A stretch of DNA of 64,000 nt, from contig NZ_ATXP01000010.1 in the NCBI RefSeq assembly GCF_000421745.1, positions 1-64,000 on the forward strand. The letters are read 5' to 3'. The translations under genes and the position numbers were made by a program. The notes under the pieces are model-generated. The model was not told where the DNA came from, did no database searches, and saw nothing but the letters and a program-made list of their open reading frames with translations. Shown here in pieces: positions 1 to 8,733 of the stretch. How positions within the stretch are numbered: the first letter of the stretch is position 1; each line of letters begins with the position of its first letter. This DNA is from Nesterenkonia alba DSM 19423 (GTDB lineage: Bacteria > Actinomycetota > Actinomycetes > Actinomycetales > Micrococcaceae).

Positions 1-273
1 CTTCCACACCCTGGCTTCCAGGTGTGCCTCGCCCAAGGCCTGGGTCAGCTCGGCGACCTCGGCCTCCAGCTGTTCCTCTCGGGAGGATGGTCCGGACCTG
101 CCGGCCACCAGGGCGGTCTTGCCGGCTTCCAGGAACTCGGCCTTCCACCGTCCGATGGACTGCTCACTGACTTTCTCCTTGCGTGCCACTTCGGCGATGG
201 ACATCTCGCCGGCCAGCACGCTCAGCACTATCCGGGTCTTCTTCTCCGCCGGAATCGAGGGTGGTCTACCCAT
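1..273 (-). CDS. IS3-family transposase OrfA, N-terminal part (cut by window edge)
   Basis: Read from 273 down to 1, this encodes 91 residues starting MGRPPSIPAEKKTRIVLSVL and continuing past the window. Residues about 10–55 form the helix-turn-helix of the HTH_Tnp_1 family, with the typical stretch VARKEKVSEQSIGRWKAEFL. Residues from about 65 on are Glu-rich and look like the start of the leucine-zipper or coiled-coil part of OrfA. A good ribosome site (GGAGAG) lies 8 bases before the ATG. In this family OrfA is made first, and a frameshift yields the active OrfAB transposase; the OrfB part is not in the window. Whether the element is intact cannot be told. Confidence 0.85.
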   Translation of the reverse strand, partial: MGRPPSIPAEKKTRIVLSVLAGEMSIAEVARKEKVSEQSIGRWKAEFLEAGKTALVAGRSGPSSREEQLEAEVAELTQALGEAHLEARVWK

Positions 274-331
274 GACTGACTCTCCTTCAGGACCTACATA
301 ACGGCCCTGCCACTAAGTCTGACGCGCGACA
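1..331 (-). mobile_element. Terminal part of an IS3-family insertion sequence
   Basis: The first 273 bases encode, on the minus strand, the start of an IS3-type OrfA transposase that runs off the window edge. Upstream of its start codon a noncoding stretch reaches about position 331. There, read on the minus strand, a TG dinucleotide begins TGTCGCGCGTCAGAC, which fits the TG...CA ends of IS3 elements. Coding sequence of an MFS transporter begins immediately beyond it. The exact end is inferred: the opposite terminus and the target duplication lie outside the window. Confidence 0.6.
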
Positions 332-1552
332 GGCACAGCCGGGCGCGCCGGTGACCTGTGGGGTCGCCGGAGGATGTTTCTGGCCGGGGTTGCGGTCTTC
401 GGGCTGACCTCCCTGGCCGCCGCGCTGGCACCCACCCCGCTGGTGCTCAACCTGATGCGTTTCGCCATGGGAGTCGGTTCCTCCCTGTTGGTTCCGCAGA
501 TCATCGGCATGATTCAGCGGTTGTTCACGGGGCCGACCCGCGGTAACGCCTACGGGCTGATGAGTACCGTTGTGGGGCTGGGCTTGGCGTTGGGACCGCT
601 CATCGGAGGGTTGCTCATCGACCTGGCACCGGAGAACATCGGGTGGCGGCTGGTGCTGGCCATCAATGTGCCGGTGGTTGTGCTCGCCTTGATCTTCGCC
701 GCACTGTGGCTGCCCAAGCCACAGGACGACGACGCCACCTCACCGGGAGGGCTGGGACGTCTGGACCCGGTCGGTGCGGTCCTGCTTGCTGCGGCGGTGG
801 TGCTCATCATGCTGCCGTTCATCCAGTTCCAGTCCGCCCTCGGTGCGGTGCTCGGCGGCGCCGGCGTGGTGCTGCTGGCGGTGTGGGTGCTGTGGGAGCG
901 GCGCTTGGGTCAGCGGGACCCGGGCGCGCCGATGGTGGATCTGCGGCTGTTCACGGTGCCGAGCTTCACGTGGAACTCCCTGGTGCTCATCCTCTACTTC
1001 GCCGGTATGCCGGCTATGGGCGCCGTCGTCGCCGTCTATGTGCAGCAGGGACTGGGTCATGGGGCACTGATCGCCGGGCTGGTCACGGTACCCGCAGCTA
1101 TTTTGGTGGTGGCCTTCTCTGCGCAGGTGGGAAAACGGGTCCATCGCCTGGGTCCGCGGATGCTGGTGGTGGGTACGACGACGGCCGTCCTCTCTTCGGT
1201 GGTGCTTGCGGTCTCCGCGCTGGTCACCAATGGGGTTCCGGCCTCTCTGTGGTGGGTGGTGGCCGGGATGACCATCAATGGGGCTGCCCAGACCCTCATC
1301 ATTCCCTCTGCTCAGACCCTGTCCATGCAGGAGGTGCCTGAGCACATGGCGGGAGCTTCCGGTGGTGTGACCCAGACGGCTCAGCGCATCGTGACCGCCA
1401 CGGGGATGGCGGGAGTTACCGGGATCTATTACGCGGTTTCCGCTGGAGCCGACCATGCCGATGGGATGTTCGCTGCGGCGCTGCTTATTACCGGGCTCAT
1501 GGTTGCAGCCGCCGTGGCAGCACTGATCGCCGCCCGGCGGGCCTCCCGTTAA
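332..1552 (+). pseudogene. MFS drug exporter (DHA2-like), 5' end removed at the IS boundary
   Basis: The frame is open from 323 and ends at the TAA at 1552. From about 338 it reads TAGRAGDLWGRRRMFLAGV. That is the conserved motif A loop between helices 2 and 3 of the major facilitator superfamily. The first two transmembrane helices and the original start codon are missing, and the sequence directly upstream is the IS end. The remaining roughly 400 residues hold about ten to twelve hydrophobic helices in the arrangement of DHA2-type (14-helix) proton-driven drug exporters. The ATG at 374 lies inside motif A and has no properly spaced ribosome site, so a working product is unlikely. The rest of the frame has no stops or frameshifts, which suggests a recent insertion. 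Confidence 0.75.
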
Positions 1553-1567
1553 GCCAGCCTGAGGAAA

Positions 1568-1583
1568 CCGGGCCTCAGCCCGG
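1568..1583. terminator. Short GC-rich hairpin between convergent genes
   Basis: CCGGGC-CTCA-GCCCGG is a perfect 6-bp stem with a 4-base loop. It lies between the stop of the MFS remnant and the stop of the minus-strand NIPSNAP-like gene. There is no T-run on either side, so it would be a weak or factor-dependent terminator. Confidence 0.4.
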
Positions 1584-1604
1584 CGCTGTCTCGGCGCGAG
1601 CGGT

Positions 1605-1946
1605 TCAGCGCAACCGAGTGACTTCTCTGAGGTCTTTGCTCAGCACGTACTTCGGAGCGTCGGCGAAGATCTCGGCCCGCTGCTGGGACTCTTCCCACTC
1701 CCGCTCGGCTGCGGCGAAGTCCTCGGCGCTACCCGGCCGGGAGACGAACCAGGTCAGTTCGGAGTGGTCCTTGGCCAGCCAGATGGATTCGATGGTGAAT
1801 CCGCGACTTTCCCGGGCGGGAATGACTTTGGTGGTGAGGAATTGCACGAACTCTTCGGCCAGTTGGGGATCGAGGGTGTAGCGCCGCATCCATGTGGTGC
1901 GGTTTTCCGTGGTGTCGGGGTGGATACCCTCGGGCAGCTCAGTCAT
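1605..1946 (-). CDS. NIPSNAP-like small protein (dimeric alpha-beta barrel fold)
   Basis: 113 residues from the ATG at 1946, chosen because GAGGAG lies 8 bases upstream and the longer open frame above it is noncoding. The N-terminal half contains MRRYTLDPQLAEEFVQFL and then an Arg-rich, aromatic core (RGFTIESIWLAKDHSELTW). This is the strand-helix-strand pattern of NIPSNAP and related stress-responsive dimeric alpha-beta barrel proteins. The C-terminal part (EREWEESQQRAEIFAD) matches the terminal helix of that family. No catalytic residues can be named; members are often annotated as NIPSNAP family proteins of unknown substrate. It converges on the MFS remnant. Confidence 0.6.
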   Translation of the reverse strand: MTELPEGIHPDTTENRTTWMRRYTLDPQLAEEFVQFLTTKVIPARESRGFTIESIWLAKDHSELTWFVSRPGSAEDFAAAEREWEESQQRAEIFADAPKYVLSKDLREVTRLR

Positions 1947-2114
1947 GACGTTTCGCTCCTCACATCCGGCGTCAGTAACGGCGTCAAGTGGCGCCGTCGT
2001 TGCCATCATAGTGAGGGCTGCTGTCTCACGGAGCAATGGGTGGGCAGTTCGCCGCTCGCGCACGCCGTGTTGAGGATTCGCTCCGTGGGTGCACCACGGG
2101 CGATAATCACCCGT

Positions 2115-2714
2115 ATGAGTTCTGCCAGCCATCTGCCTCCCGCCGCCCGCGCTCAGGAAGCCGCTCGGAATGCCTCCCGCCGCGGCACCGGCATTGTCTT
2201 CGCGGTGATGATCACGGTCCTGTTGGTGGCCTTGGTCTTCGCGGCTAATGAGAATGACGTCATCGGGTGGATTATCGCGGTGATCGCCGGGGGGTGGCTG
2301 CTGCTGGCAGCGATCGTGGTCGCCACCTTCCGTAAAGGGGCTAAGAAGTTTGGTGACGCGGTGGATTCGGCTCGGGCTGATGTGGCTGCCCGCAATGCGG
2401 AGAGTTCCGGTGGGACCGTGGTGGTCGATGAGGACACTCATTCGCGAAACCTGAAGCTGGATCACTCTTTTAAGATCGTCCAGGTGCAAAAGCGTGTGAT
2501 TGCCGAGGAACTGGCCAAGGGGTCCGAGGCCGACACGGAGATGGTTGACCGCGCACTGGAGACCATTGAAATCACCGCTCATAATGGCCGGGACATGCTC
2601 GCTGAGGTCACCGGTCGCACGCCGAAGAACTCCGGTGGTGAAGACACCCGCGGCAAGGGAACTGTGAACGACGACGACGCCGGCGAAACGATTGAAGGAG
2701 ACATTGTCCGATGA
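2115..2714 (+). CDS. Membrane protein with two N-terminal helices, unknown function
   Basis: 199 residues from the ATG at 2115; the frame is open further upstream, but that part is antisense to the neighbouring gene and does not look coding. Two hydrophobic helices (about residues 25–45 and 50–70, IVFAVMITVLLVALVFAA and IIAVIAGGWLLLAAIVVA) are followed by a long, charged, probably cytoplasmic tail. That tail includes a helical region around residues 130–170 (KIVQVQKRVIAEELAKGSEA). The stop overlaps the start of exonuclease III by four bases (ATGA), so the two are translationally coupled. I do not recognise a family. Confidence 0.75.
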   Translation: MSSASHLPPAARAQEAARNASRRGTGIVFAVMITVLLVALVFAANENDVIGWIIAVIAGGWLLLAAIVVATFRKGAKKFGDAVDSARADVAARNAESSGGTVVVDEDTHSRNLKLDHSFKIVQVQKRVIAEELAKGSEADTEMVDRALETIEITAHNGRDMLAEVTGRTPKNSGGEDTRGKGTVNDDDAGETIEGDIVR

Positions 2715-3586
2715 CCAGCCCCCACCGGATCGTTGACCCTAAGCCTGCCGGCATCACCCGGATTGGGACGGTCAATGTCAACGGCATTCGTGCTGCTCAC
2801 CGCAAGGGGATGGGGGAGTGGCTGGCTGATCGTGAACTCGACATCCTCACGTTGCAGGAGGTGCGCGCTGACGGGGCCACTGTCACCAAGATTATCCGTC
2901 AGATGTCTGAAGCCGCTGGGGAACAGGATCCGGAGTCAGCCTGGTATTTGCATGAGCATGAGGCCGCGGATAAGGGGCGGGCCGGGGTGGCGATTATCTC
3001 CCGGAAGCCACCGGTGGCGACCCGGGCGGGTATTGGGGAAGGGCACCCCGAGGACGATGGCCGCTGGTTGGAGGCCGACTTCGAGCTGGGCGATGGCAGC
3101 ATTCTGACCGTGGTGAGCGTCTACGTTCACTCCGGGGAGGTTGGTACTGTCCGTCAGGAGCACAAGATGCGGTTCCTGCAGTACATGCTGGAGTACTTGC
3201 CGCAGTTGGCTAAACGGTCCGATCATGTGCTGGTGACCGGGGACCTCAATGTGGGGCATACCGAGCTGGACATTAAGAATTGGAAGGGCAACCGGAAGAA
3301 CTCCGGGTTCCTGCCGGAGGAGCGGGCCTATTTCGATCGCTACTTCGGGGAAGCCGGGTATGTCGACGTCGCACGCTCCCTGGCCGGTGAGGTGGAGGGG
3401 CCGTACACGTGGTGGTCATATCGTGGCAAGGCTTTCGATAATGACACCGGCTGGCGGATCGATTACCACATGGCTACCCCGCAGCTGGCGGAGCTGGCCT
3501 CCAACGCGAAGGTCGACCGCGCGGCTGACTACTCGTTGCGCTGGTCCGACCACGCCCCGCTGGTCATCGACTACCACCTGCCGTAA
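2711..3586 (+). CDS. xthA: Exodeoxyribonuclease III (AP endonuclease)
   Basis: 291 residues of the Mg-dependent endonuclease/exonuclease/phosphatase fold, which repairs abasic sites and removes blocked 3' ends. Visible catalytic elements are GTVNVNGIR near residue 20 (metal-binding Asn22), LQEVRAD with Glu50, GDLNV with Asp178 and Asn180, and the C-terminal SDHAPLVIDY with His281. These correspond to Asn7, Glu34, Asp151/Asn153 and His259 of E. coli ExoIII. Length is usual for actinobacterial members. The start overlaps the upstream membrane-protein stop by four bases. In related genomes xthA usually lies next to trpS; here about 9.7 kb of peptide-uptake genes separates them. Confidence 0.95.
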   Translation: MTSPHRIVDPKPAGITRIGTVNVNGIRAAHRKGMGEWLADRELDILTLQEVRADGATVTKIIRQMSEAAGEQDPESAWYLHEHEAADKGRAGVAIISRKPPVATRAGIGEGHPEDDGRWLEADFELGDGSILTVVSVYVHSGEVGTVRQEHKMRFLQYMLEYLPQLAKRSDHVLVTGDLNVGHTELDIKNWKGNRKNSGFLPEERAYFDRYFGEAGYVDVARSLAGEVEGPYTWWSYRGKAFDNDTGWRIDYHMATPQLAELASNAKVDRAADYSLRWSDHAPLVIDYHLP

Positions 3587-3604
3587 AACGCCTGGCGTCA
3601 CCGG

Positions 3605-4597
3605 TTAGCGACTGCCGGCGGCGGTGGGAGAGGGAACCGAATCCGGCTGGGTGCGGACCGTGCTGAGTTTGTCGGTCCGTAGTGCGATCGAGACGTTGTA
3701 CCGGCTGATGTGTTCCACCCACGGCTCATCCGGTAACACGTCATCCAGGGCCATGCGCCCGGGAATATTGGTCATCAACATGAACGCCCACGGGCCGGTC
3801 AGCCGGGCGGCATACTTGATGTGCTCAGCGCGCCGGACGCCTTCGACCACCTCTGGGATGTGCCGGGGCGGGACCTCTAGCCACATCAGTGCCTCAGTGG
3901 TCAACCCCAGCGCCTTCGGGTTAAAAAAGGTCCGGATGGCAATCGTGCCATTGCGGCGGAGTGCATCCACCCGCCGCTTGGCCGTGACATCAGAGACCCC
4001 TGCCCGGCGGCCCAACTCCTCATAGGGCAACCGACCATCACTGCGCAGCGCCGTCAACAAGGCCGCATCTCGGGCAGAGAGCGGATCCTCAGTGCCCACA
4101 TAGTTGTGCCGGCTATTCGGAGCCGCCTCCCACATCGCACGGCGCTCCTGCTCAGTGAGGATGCCCAGATTCCAAATCCGCGCCTGACGCAGGTACTCAA
4201 CCACCGGGTAGCTGTTGATCTCCCGGACACCAGCGAATGCAGGCAGCTCCTCGAGAAGAAAATTGGACTCATTATCGTTTGGGATGTTGATTTCCGCCAC
4301 GACGTCGTAGTCCCCTGCAGTGACGTGCACCCAGCTGCTGGCGTGATGCTGACTCAGTGCAGTCGATGTCATTCGAGATTGCCCCTGCCCGCAGCGCAGG
4401 GCGACGACAAAACCAGGCATCGGCACTTTGATCGCCCCGACCCACACATCCCCGGAATCCAGTAATTCATTGCCCCGACGGGCTACTGTGCGCTCGTTAA
4501 CCCCCAGGGTGTGAGCGATACGCTGCCACGACGCGCGCCCATCAATAAGTAACGCCTCGACGATCTTGGCATCCAGCTCGGTGAGAGATTGCGACAC
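3605..4597 (-). CDS. Double-length Lrp/AsnC transcriptional regulator
   Basis: 330 residues from the GTG at 4597, preferred because GGGAG precedes it; a TTG at 4618 would add seven residues but has no ribosome site. The protein holds two Lrp/AsnC units in tandem. The first helix-turn-helix (DAKIVEALLIDGRASWQRIA, then GVNERTVARR) is followed by a RAM-like effector domain to about residue 160. A second helix-turn-helix (DAALLTALRSDGRLPYEELG, then GVSDVTAKRRVDAL) is followed by a second RAM domain to the end. Single-unit Lrp proteins are about 150 residues. Lrp family members bind amino acids and control amino-acid and peptide metabolism. The gene is divergent from the dpp transporter genes, with repeat motifs in the shared gap, so it probably regulates them and perhaps ald. 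Confidence 0.85.
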   Translation of the reverse strand: MSQSLTELDAKIVEALLIDGRASWQRIAHTLGVNERTVARRGNELLDSGDVWVGAIKVPMPGFVVALRCGQGQSRMTSTALSQHHASSWVHVTAGDYDVVAEINIPNDNESNFLLEELPAFAGVREINSYPVVEYLRQARIWNLGILTEQERRAMWEAAPNSRHNYVGTEDPLSARDAALLTALRSDGRLPYEELGRRAGVSDVTAKRRVDALRRNGTIAIRTFFNPKALGLTTEALMWLEVPPRHIPEVVEGVRRAEHIKYAARLTGPWAFMLMTNIPGRMALDDVLPDEPWVEHISRYNVSIALRTDKLSTVRTQPDSVPSPTAAGSR

Positions 4598-4653
4598 CGA
4601 CGTCTCCCATCCTGACAAGAGCAGCCATCAATTTGTCTGATTTCTACATTACC

Positions 4654-4728
4654 AGTGTGACAGTTGACGGGACCCTCGAGGAACAACAGACTTTCACGCA
4701 CTGAATCGAAGAGTGCTTGTCACACTCG
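4654..4728. promoter_or_regulatory. Inverted AGTGTGACA repeats in the lrp–dpp divergent gap
   Basis: AGTGTGACA at 4654–4662 is matched by its exact reverse complement TGTCACACT at 4718–4726, 55 bases apart. The second copy, extended to TTGTCACACTCG (4717–4728), is the reverse complement of the 12 bases CGAGTGTGACAA upstream of ald (12094–12105). A TTGACG at 4664 could be a -35 box for the dpp operon. Lrp proteins bind several spaced sites and wrap DNA, so these are candidate operators for the adjacent regulator. Binding is inferred. Confidence 0.55.
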
Positions 4729-4745
4729 GTTAACACGGAGGAAAC

Positions 4746-5702
4746 ATGGCTGGATATCTGATGCGACGCGTGCTGGCTTTGGTGCCAGTGCTCTGCGTCG
4801 TAGCGGTGGTGACCTTCGGGCTGATGCACATGATGCCGGGAGACGCCGCCGCAGTGATGCTCGGCCCCGACGCCTCAGAGGAACAGGTCGAGGCACTGCG
4901 GGAATCCCTGGGGCTGAATGAGCCGCTCATCGTGCAGTTCTTCTCCTGGGTCGGTTCCGCCCTCACTGGAGATCTGGGCACTTCGTTCTTTATCGGATTA
5001 CCGGTGACCGAGGTGCTCTTCGCCGCGTTGGGACCCACCATCAACCTTGCGTTACTGGCACAGGTGCTGGCGATCCTCATCGGCGTGCCCGCCGGGATCC
5101 TGGCGGCCAAACGGCAGGGTACCGGTGCCGATCAGGCGGTCATGGCTGGAGCCTTGATGGGTATCTCAGTGCCCTCCTTCCTGCTGGGGCTGTTCCTTAT
5201 GCTCATCTTCGGGGTCTGGTTGGGCTGGCTCCCGGTGGCCGGTTACGTCCCTCCAGAAGACGGCTTGGCTGATGCGTTGCGCTACCTCGCACTGCCGGCG
5301 GTGGCCCTGGGATCTATGCAGGCTGCGCTCATCGCCCGTATGACACGCACCGCCATGCTGGACACCTTCTCCAAGAACTACATGAAGACCGCCAAGGCCA
5401 AGGGTGTCCGGGCCCGGGTCTCGCTGTACAAACATGCCCTGCGTAACGCTGCGCTGCCGATCATCACCACCATCGGACAGACCCTCGGCACACTGATAGC
5501 CGGAGCCGCTGTGGTGGAAACCGTCTTCAACATCCCCGGCATCGGCCAGCTCGTGGTCAACAGTGTCGAACGCCGAGATCTGGTGGTCATCCAGGGAGTG
5601 GTGCTGCTGATCGCCGTGGCCTACGTGCTCATTAATTTCTTCGTCGACATTCTCTACAGCGTGCTCGATCCGCGAGTGCGCTTCGCCGGAGGCGACAGCT
5701 GA
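4746..5702 (+). CDS. dppB: Peptide ABC transporter permease (DppB type)
   Basis: 318 residues, with GGAGG shortly before the ATG. It has six hydrophobic helices, the first at residues 9–30. The permease EAA-like loop near residues 195–235 includes MTRTAMLDTFSKNYMKTAKAKG, the contact site for the ATPase. The large periplasmic segment after helix 1 and the end NIPGIGQLVVNSVERRDLVVIQG are characteristic of DppB/OppB. First gene of a run dppB-dppC-dppD-dppF-amidohydrolase-binding protein, all same strand. With DppC it forms the membrane pore for di- or oligopeptides. Substrate is not readable from the permease. Confidence 0.92.
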   Translation: MAGYLMRRVLALVPVLCVVAVVTFGLMHMMPGDAAAVMLGPDASEEQVEALRESLGLNEPLIVQFFSWVGSALTGDLGTSFFIGLPVTEVLFAALGPTINLALLAQVLAILIGVPAGILAAKRQGTGADQAVMAGALMGISVPSFLLGLFLMLIFGVWLGWLPVAGYVPPEDGLADALRYLALPAVALGSMQAALIARMTRTAMLDTFSKNYMKTAKAKGVRARVSLYKHALRNAALPIITTIGQTLGTLIAGAAVVETVFNIPGIGQLVVNSVERRDLVVIQGVVLLIAVAYVLINFFVDILYSVLDPRVRFAGGDS

Positions 5703-5703
5703 T

Positions 5704-6729
5704 ATGACACACAGTACGACGACGCCCCACAGCGCCCGGCCGGACATTACCGTCGGTTCCCTCAACCGGATCGACAAAACCCGCTCCCGCCGTTCCAAGT
5801 TCCTGCGCCGGTTCGCCGCCCACAAACTAGCGTTCACCGGAGGCAGCATCCTCGTCATCGTCACACTCGTGGCGATCTTCGGACCCATGCTTACCCCTTC
5901 ACCCTTCGACGTCGCCGGGGCCAATCGACTTCAGCCGCCCTCGCTGGAGCACCCCTTCGGTACCGACAACTACGGCCGCGACGTCTTGGCCCGCGTGGCC
6001 GAAGGCGCCAGAGTCTCTCTGTTCGTGGGAGCTTTCACCGCGGTCTGCACTGCGGTGCTGGGGTGTGCAGTGGGCCTCTACGCGGCATACAACCGGGTCG
6101 CGGACATGATCCTGATGCGCATCAGCGACGGGCTCATGGCCTTCCCCGCGATCCTGCTGGCCATCGCCATCATGGCCGCGCTGGGGCAGCAGACCTCAAA
6201 CGTCATCATCGCCTTAACGATCGTCTTCACCCCCTATGTGGCACGCATTGTGCGATCCTCCGCGCTGGTGGTCAGGGAACAGACTTTCGTCGAGGCGCTC
6301 AAAGCCCAAGGTGCTTCCCGAACTCGGATCATCTGGATCAATATCGCCCCGAACGTGGTTTCGCCCCTTATCGTTCAGGCGACCTTCGTCTTCGCTGACA
6401 GCATCATCACTGAAGCCGCCCTCAGCTTCCTAGGAGCGGGGGTTCCACCCCCGGCTCCCTCCTGGGGAAACATGCTGCTGGATGGGAAAAACCTCATCTA
6501 CACCGCCTGGTGGATGACCGTGTTCCCGGGGGTGTTCATCATGTCCACCATCCTGGCGATCAACCTACTCGGCGACGGCCTGCGCGACCTGCTCGACCCC
6601 ACCTACCGGTCCAAAACCTCCGGACGCAAACGCAAAGCCCGCAAGGCCGCGCGAGCGGCCGCACGGCAAACTGCAGCCCACCAGTCCACCGCCAGCCGCC
6701 CCACTACCCGAGAGGGGGAGAGCTCATGA
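5704..6729 (+). CDS. dppC: Peptide ABC transporter permease (DppC type)
   Basis: 341 residues starting one base after the dppB stop. It has an N-terminal cytoplasmic stretch and a first helix near residues 45–65 (LAFTGGSILVIVTLVAIFGP). Next comes the DppC signature HPFGTDNYGRDVLARVAEGAR. The permease loop follows around residues 190–215 (VREQTFVEALKAQGAS), then ITEAALSFLGAGVPPPAPSW. A Lys/Arg- and Ala-rich C-terminal tail (about 40 residues, RKRKARKAARAAARQTAA) is longer than usual. Partner of DppB in the transmembrane channel. The stop overlaps the dppD start (ATGA). Confidence 0.92.
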   Translation: MTHSTTTPHSARPDITVGSLNRIDKTRSRRSKFLRRFAAHKLAFTGGSILVIVTLVAIFGPMLTPSPFDVAGANRLQPPSLEHPFGTDNYGRDVLARVAEGARVSLFVGAFTAVCTAVLGCAVGLYAAYNRVADMILMRISDGLMAFPAILLAIAIMAALGQQTSNVIIALTIVFTPYVARIVRSSALVVREQTFVEALKAQGASRTRIIWINIAPNVVSPLIVQATFVFADSIITEAALSFLGAGVPPPAPSWGNMLLDGKNLIYTAWWMTVFPGVFIMSTILAINLLGDGLRDLLDPTYRSKTSGRKRKARKAARAAARQTAAHQSTASRPTTREGESS

Positions 6730-7808
6730 CGACCACCCACGCCGAGAACCACGACGACGCCGGCTCACCTGATGTTCTGCGGGTCCGCGACCTGCGGACC
6801 AGCTTCGCCACCGAAGACGGCCTGGTCACCGCAGTGGACGGGGTTTCTTTCCACGTCGCCCGGGGTGAGATCCTCGGGATCGTCGGCGAATCCGGCTGCG
6901 GCAAGTCGGTCACCGCCGAATCGGTCATGCGTCTGCTCGATGAGGACACCACCGACTACGACGGCTCTGTCACCTTCGACGGGACCACAGAGTTGCTGGA
7001 ACTGACGGAGGACCAGATGCGTCCCTACCGCGGCAGCCGACTAGGGATGATCTTCCAAGACCCCATGTCCTCGCTGAACCCGGTCTACACCATCGGTAAT
7101 CAGCTCATCGAAGCCATCCGGACCCACACCCGTCTCACCAAACAGCAGGCTGCGGACAAAGCCCTGCAGATGCTGCAGATCACCGGGATCCCTGAGCCGG
7201 AACTACGGTTGCGGCAATACCCGCACCAACTCTCCGGTGGGCAGCGGCAGCGGGTGGTCATCGCCATGGCGATGTGCTGCGAACCCGACTTGCTCATCGC
7301 CGATGAACCGACCACAGCCCTGGATGTCACCACTCAGGCACAGATCCTCCGGCTGATCGACGACCTACGTTGCAACTACGACACCGGCACGATGTTCATT
7401 ACCCACGATCTCGGCGTCGTCGCCGAAATCTGCGACCGAGTCATCGTGATGTACCTGGGACAAGTCATCGAAGACACCGACGTGCATACCCTCTTCGACG
7501 AACCGGCACATCCCTACACTCGCGGACTGCTGGCCTCCACCCCTTCTCTGGAGACCGATAACTCCAAGGACTTACCGATCATCCCTGGGGCAGTGCCCAC
7601 CCTGACCCAGGTTCCTGACGGGTGCCGGTTCGCTGCCCGCTGCCCCTTCGCCATTGATGAGTGCACCCGGGCCACCCCCGAGCTGCGTCCCCACCAGAGA
7701 CCCGGCAGCCACACAGCAGCTGGTGACCACCTGGTCCGCTGTATTCGGGCTGAGGAAATCCCTGACCTACTCAGCACCGGCGATGAGCAGGAGGACACCG
7801 ATGACTGA
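6726..7808 (+). CDS. dppD: Peptide ABC transporter ATPase (DppD type)
   Basis: 360 residues from the ATG at 6726, which overlaps the dppC stop by four bases and is preceded by GAGGGGGAGAG. Walker A GESGCGKS is at residues 54–61, the ABC signature LSGGQRQRV near 170, Walker [12 protein letters not shown] near 188, and the switch His is in FITHDLG. The C-terminal oligopeptide-transporter extension is present, including [15 protein letters not shown] and the cysteine-containing [13 protein letters not shown]; in many DppD proteins these cysteines hold an iron-sulfur cluster. One of the two ATP-hydrolysing subunits of the importer. Confidence 0.93.
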   Translation: MTTTHAENHDDAGSPDVLRVRDLRTSFATEDGLVTAVDGVSFHVARGEILGIVGESGCGKSVTAESVMRLLDEDTTDYDGSVTFDGTTELLELTEDQMRPYRGSRLGMIFQDPMSSLNPVYTIGNQLIEAIRTHTRLTKQQAADKALQMLQITGIPEPELRLRQYPHQLSGGQRQRVVIAMAMCCEPDLLIADEPTTALDVTTQAQILRLIDDLRCNYDTGTMFITHDLGVVAEICDRVIVMYLGQVIEDTDVHTLFDEPAHPYTRGLLASTPSLETDNSKDLPIIPGAVPTLTQVPDGCRFAARCPFAIDECTRATPELRPHQRPGSHTAAGDHLVRCIRAEEIPDLLSTGDEQEDTDD

Positions 7809-8676
7809 GACCACCCCCGCCTCGGCAGAACCACCCCAGAGCACCGAACCGCTGCTGACCGCCCGTGGACTGACCAAGGAGTTCGTCTCCCGCTCACCCC
7901 TGGGATTTCGCAAAGGAGCAGTCACCGCAGTCAAGGACCTAAACCTGGAGATCTACCCGAGGCAGACCTACGCACTGGTCGGTGAATCCGGGTCCGGAAA
8001 ATCCACCACAGGACGGCTGCTGCAAGGACTGCTCACCCCCACTTCCGGGGAGATCCGACTGGCCGGCCAGGTGCTCGACGCCCGATCCAAAGAATCCCGG
8101 CCGCTTCGCCGGGACATCCAGATGATCTTCCAAGACCCACACTCCTCGCTCAATCCGCGCCGCCGGGTCCGTCACATCCTCGAAGAAGCCCTGCGGATCG
8201 TCGGGCAGCGGGACCGCTCGATCATCCGAGCCCGCGTCAAGGACTCCTTGGAGGCAGTGGGCTTTAGCCAAGAGCACGCCGAACGGTTTCCCCACGAGTT
8301 CTCTGGTGGGCAGCGCCAACGCATTGGGATCGCCCGCGCACTGATGGTAGAGCCCAAGGTCCTCATCTGTGACGAACCGGTCTCCGCCCTCGATGTCTCC
8401 ATCCAGGCCCAGGTGCTCAACCTGCTGCGCCAACTCCAGCGGGAACGCGGACTGACGTACCTGTTCATCAGCCACGACATGTCCGTGGTGCGATACCTCG
8501 CGGACCGAATCGGGGTGATGTACCAGGGCGAACTCGTCGAAGAGAACACCTCCGAAGGCCTCTACACCGCACCGCAGCACCCCTACACCCAGAAGCTGCT
8601 GGCCTCGGTGCCCATTCAGCACCCCCGGCAGCGGCAGCAGCGGGATCGGCTGCCTGAGAACGCCGACCAGGTCTGA
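7801..8676 (+). CDS. dppF: Peptide ABC transporter ATPase (DppF type)
   Basis: 291 residues from the ATG at 7801, chosen for AGGAGG six bases upstream; it overlaps the end of dppD by eight bases. Walker A GESGSGKST is at about residues 61–69, signature FSGGQRQRI near 168, Walker B VLICDEPVSALD and FISHDMS follow. The tail HPYTQKLLASVPIQHP is the DppF C-terminal motif, but the protein ends soon after and is about 30 residues shorter than many homologues. It pairs with DppD to power import. A small hairpin (CCGGCG-GGA-CGCCGG, 8691–8705) lies in the 57-base gap before the next gene. Confidence 0.92.
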   Translation: MTETTPASAEPPQSTEPLLTARGLTKEFVSRSPLGFRKGAVTAVKDLNLEIYPRQTYALVGESGSGKSTTGRLLQGLLTPTSGEIRLAGQVLDARSKESRPLRRDIQMIFQDPHSSLNPRRRVRHILEEALRIVGQRDRSIIRARVKDSLEAVGFSQEHAERFPHEFSGGQRQRIGIARALMVEPKVLICDEPVSALDVSIQAQVLNLLRQLQRERGLTYLFISHDMSVVRYLADRIGVMYQGELVEENTSEGLYTAPQHPYTQKLLASVPIQHPRQRQQRDRLPENADQV

Positions 8677-8733
8677 CTTCACCCATCCATCCGGCGGGAC
8701 GCCGGTCGCCACCACAGAAGGGACGCCACCACG

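Noticed and set aside
1764..2114. N-terminal extension of the membrane protein gene
   Set aside because: The extra frame is antisense to the NIPSNAP-like gene and lacks a ribosome site; ATG 2115 is the better start.
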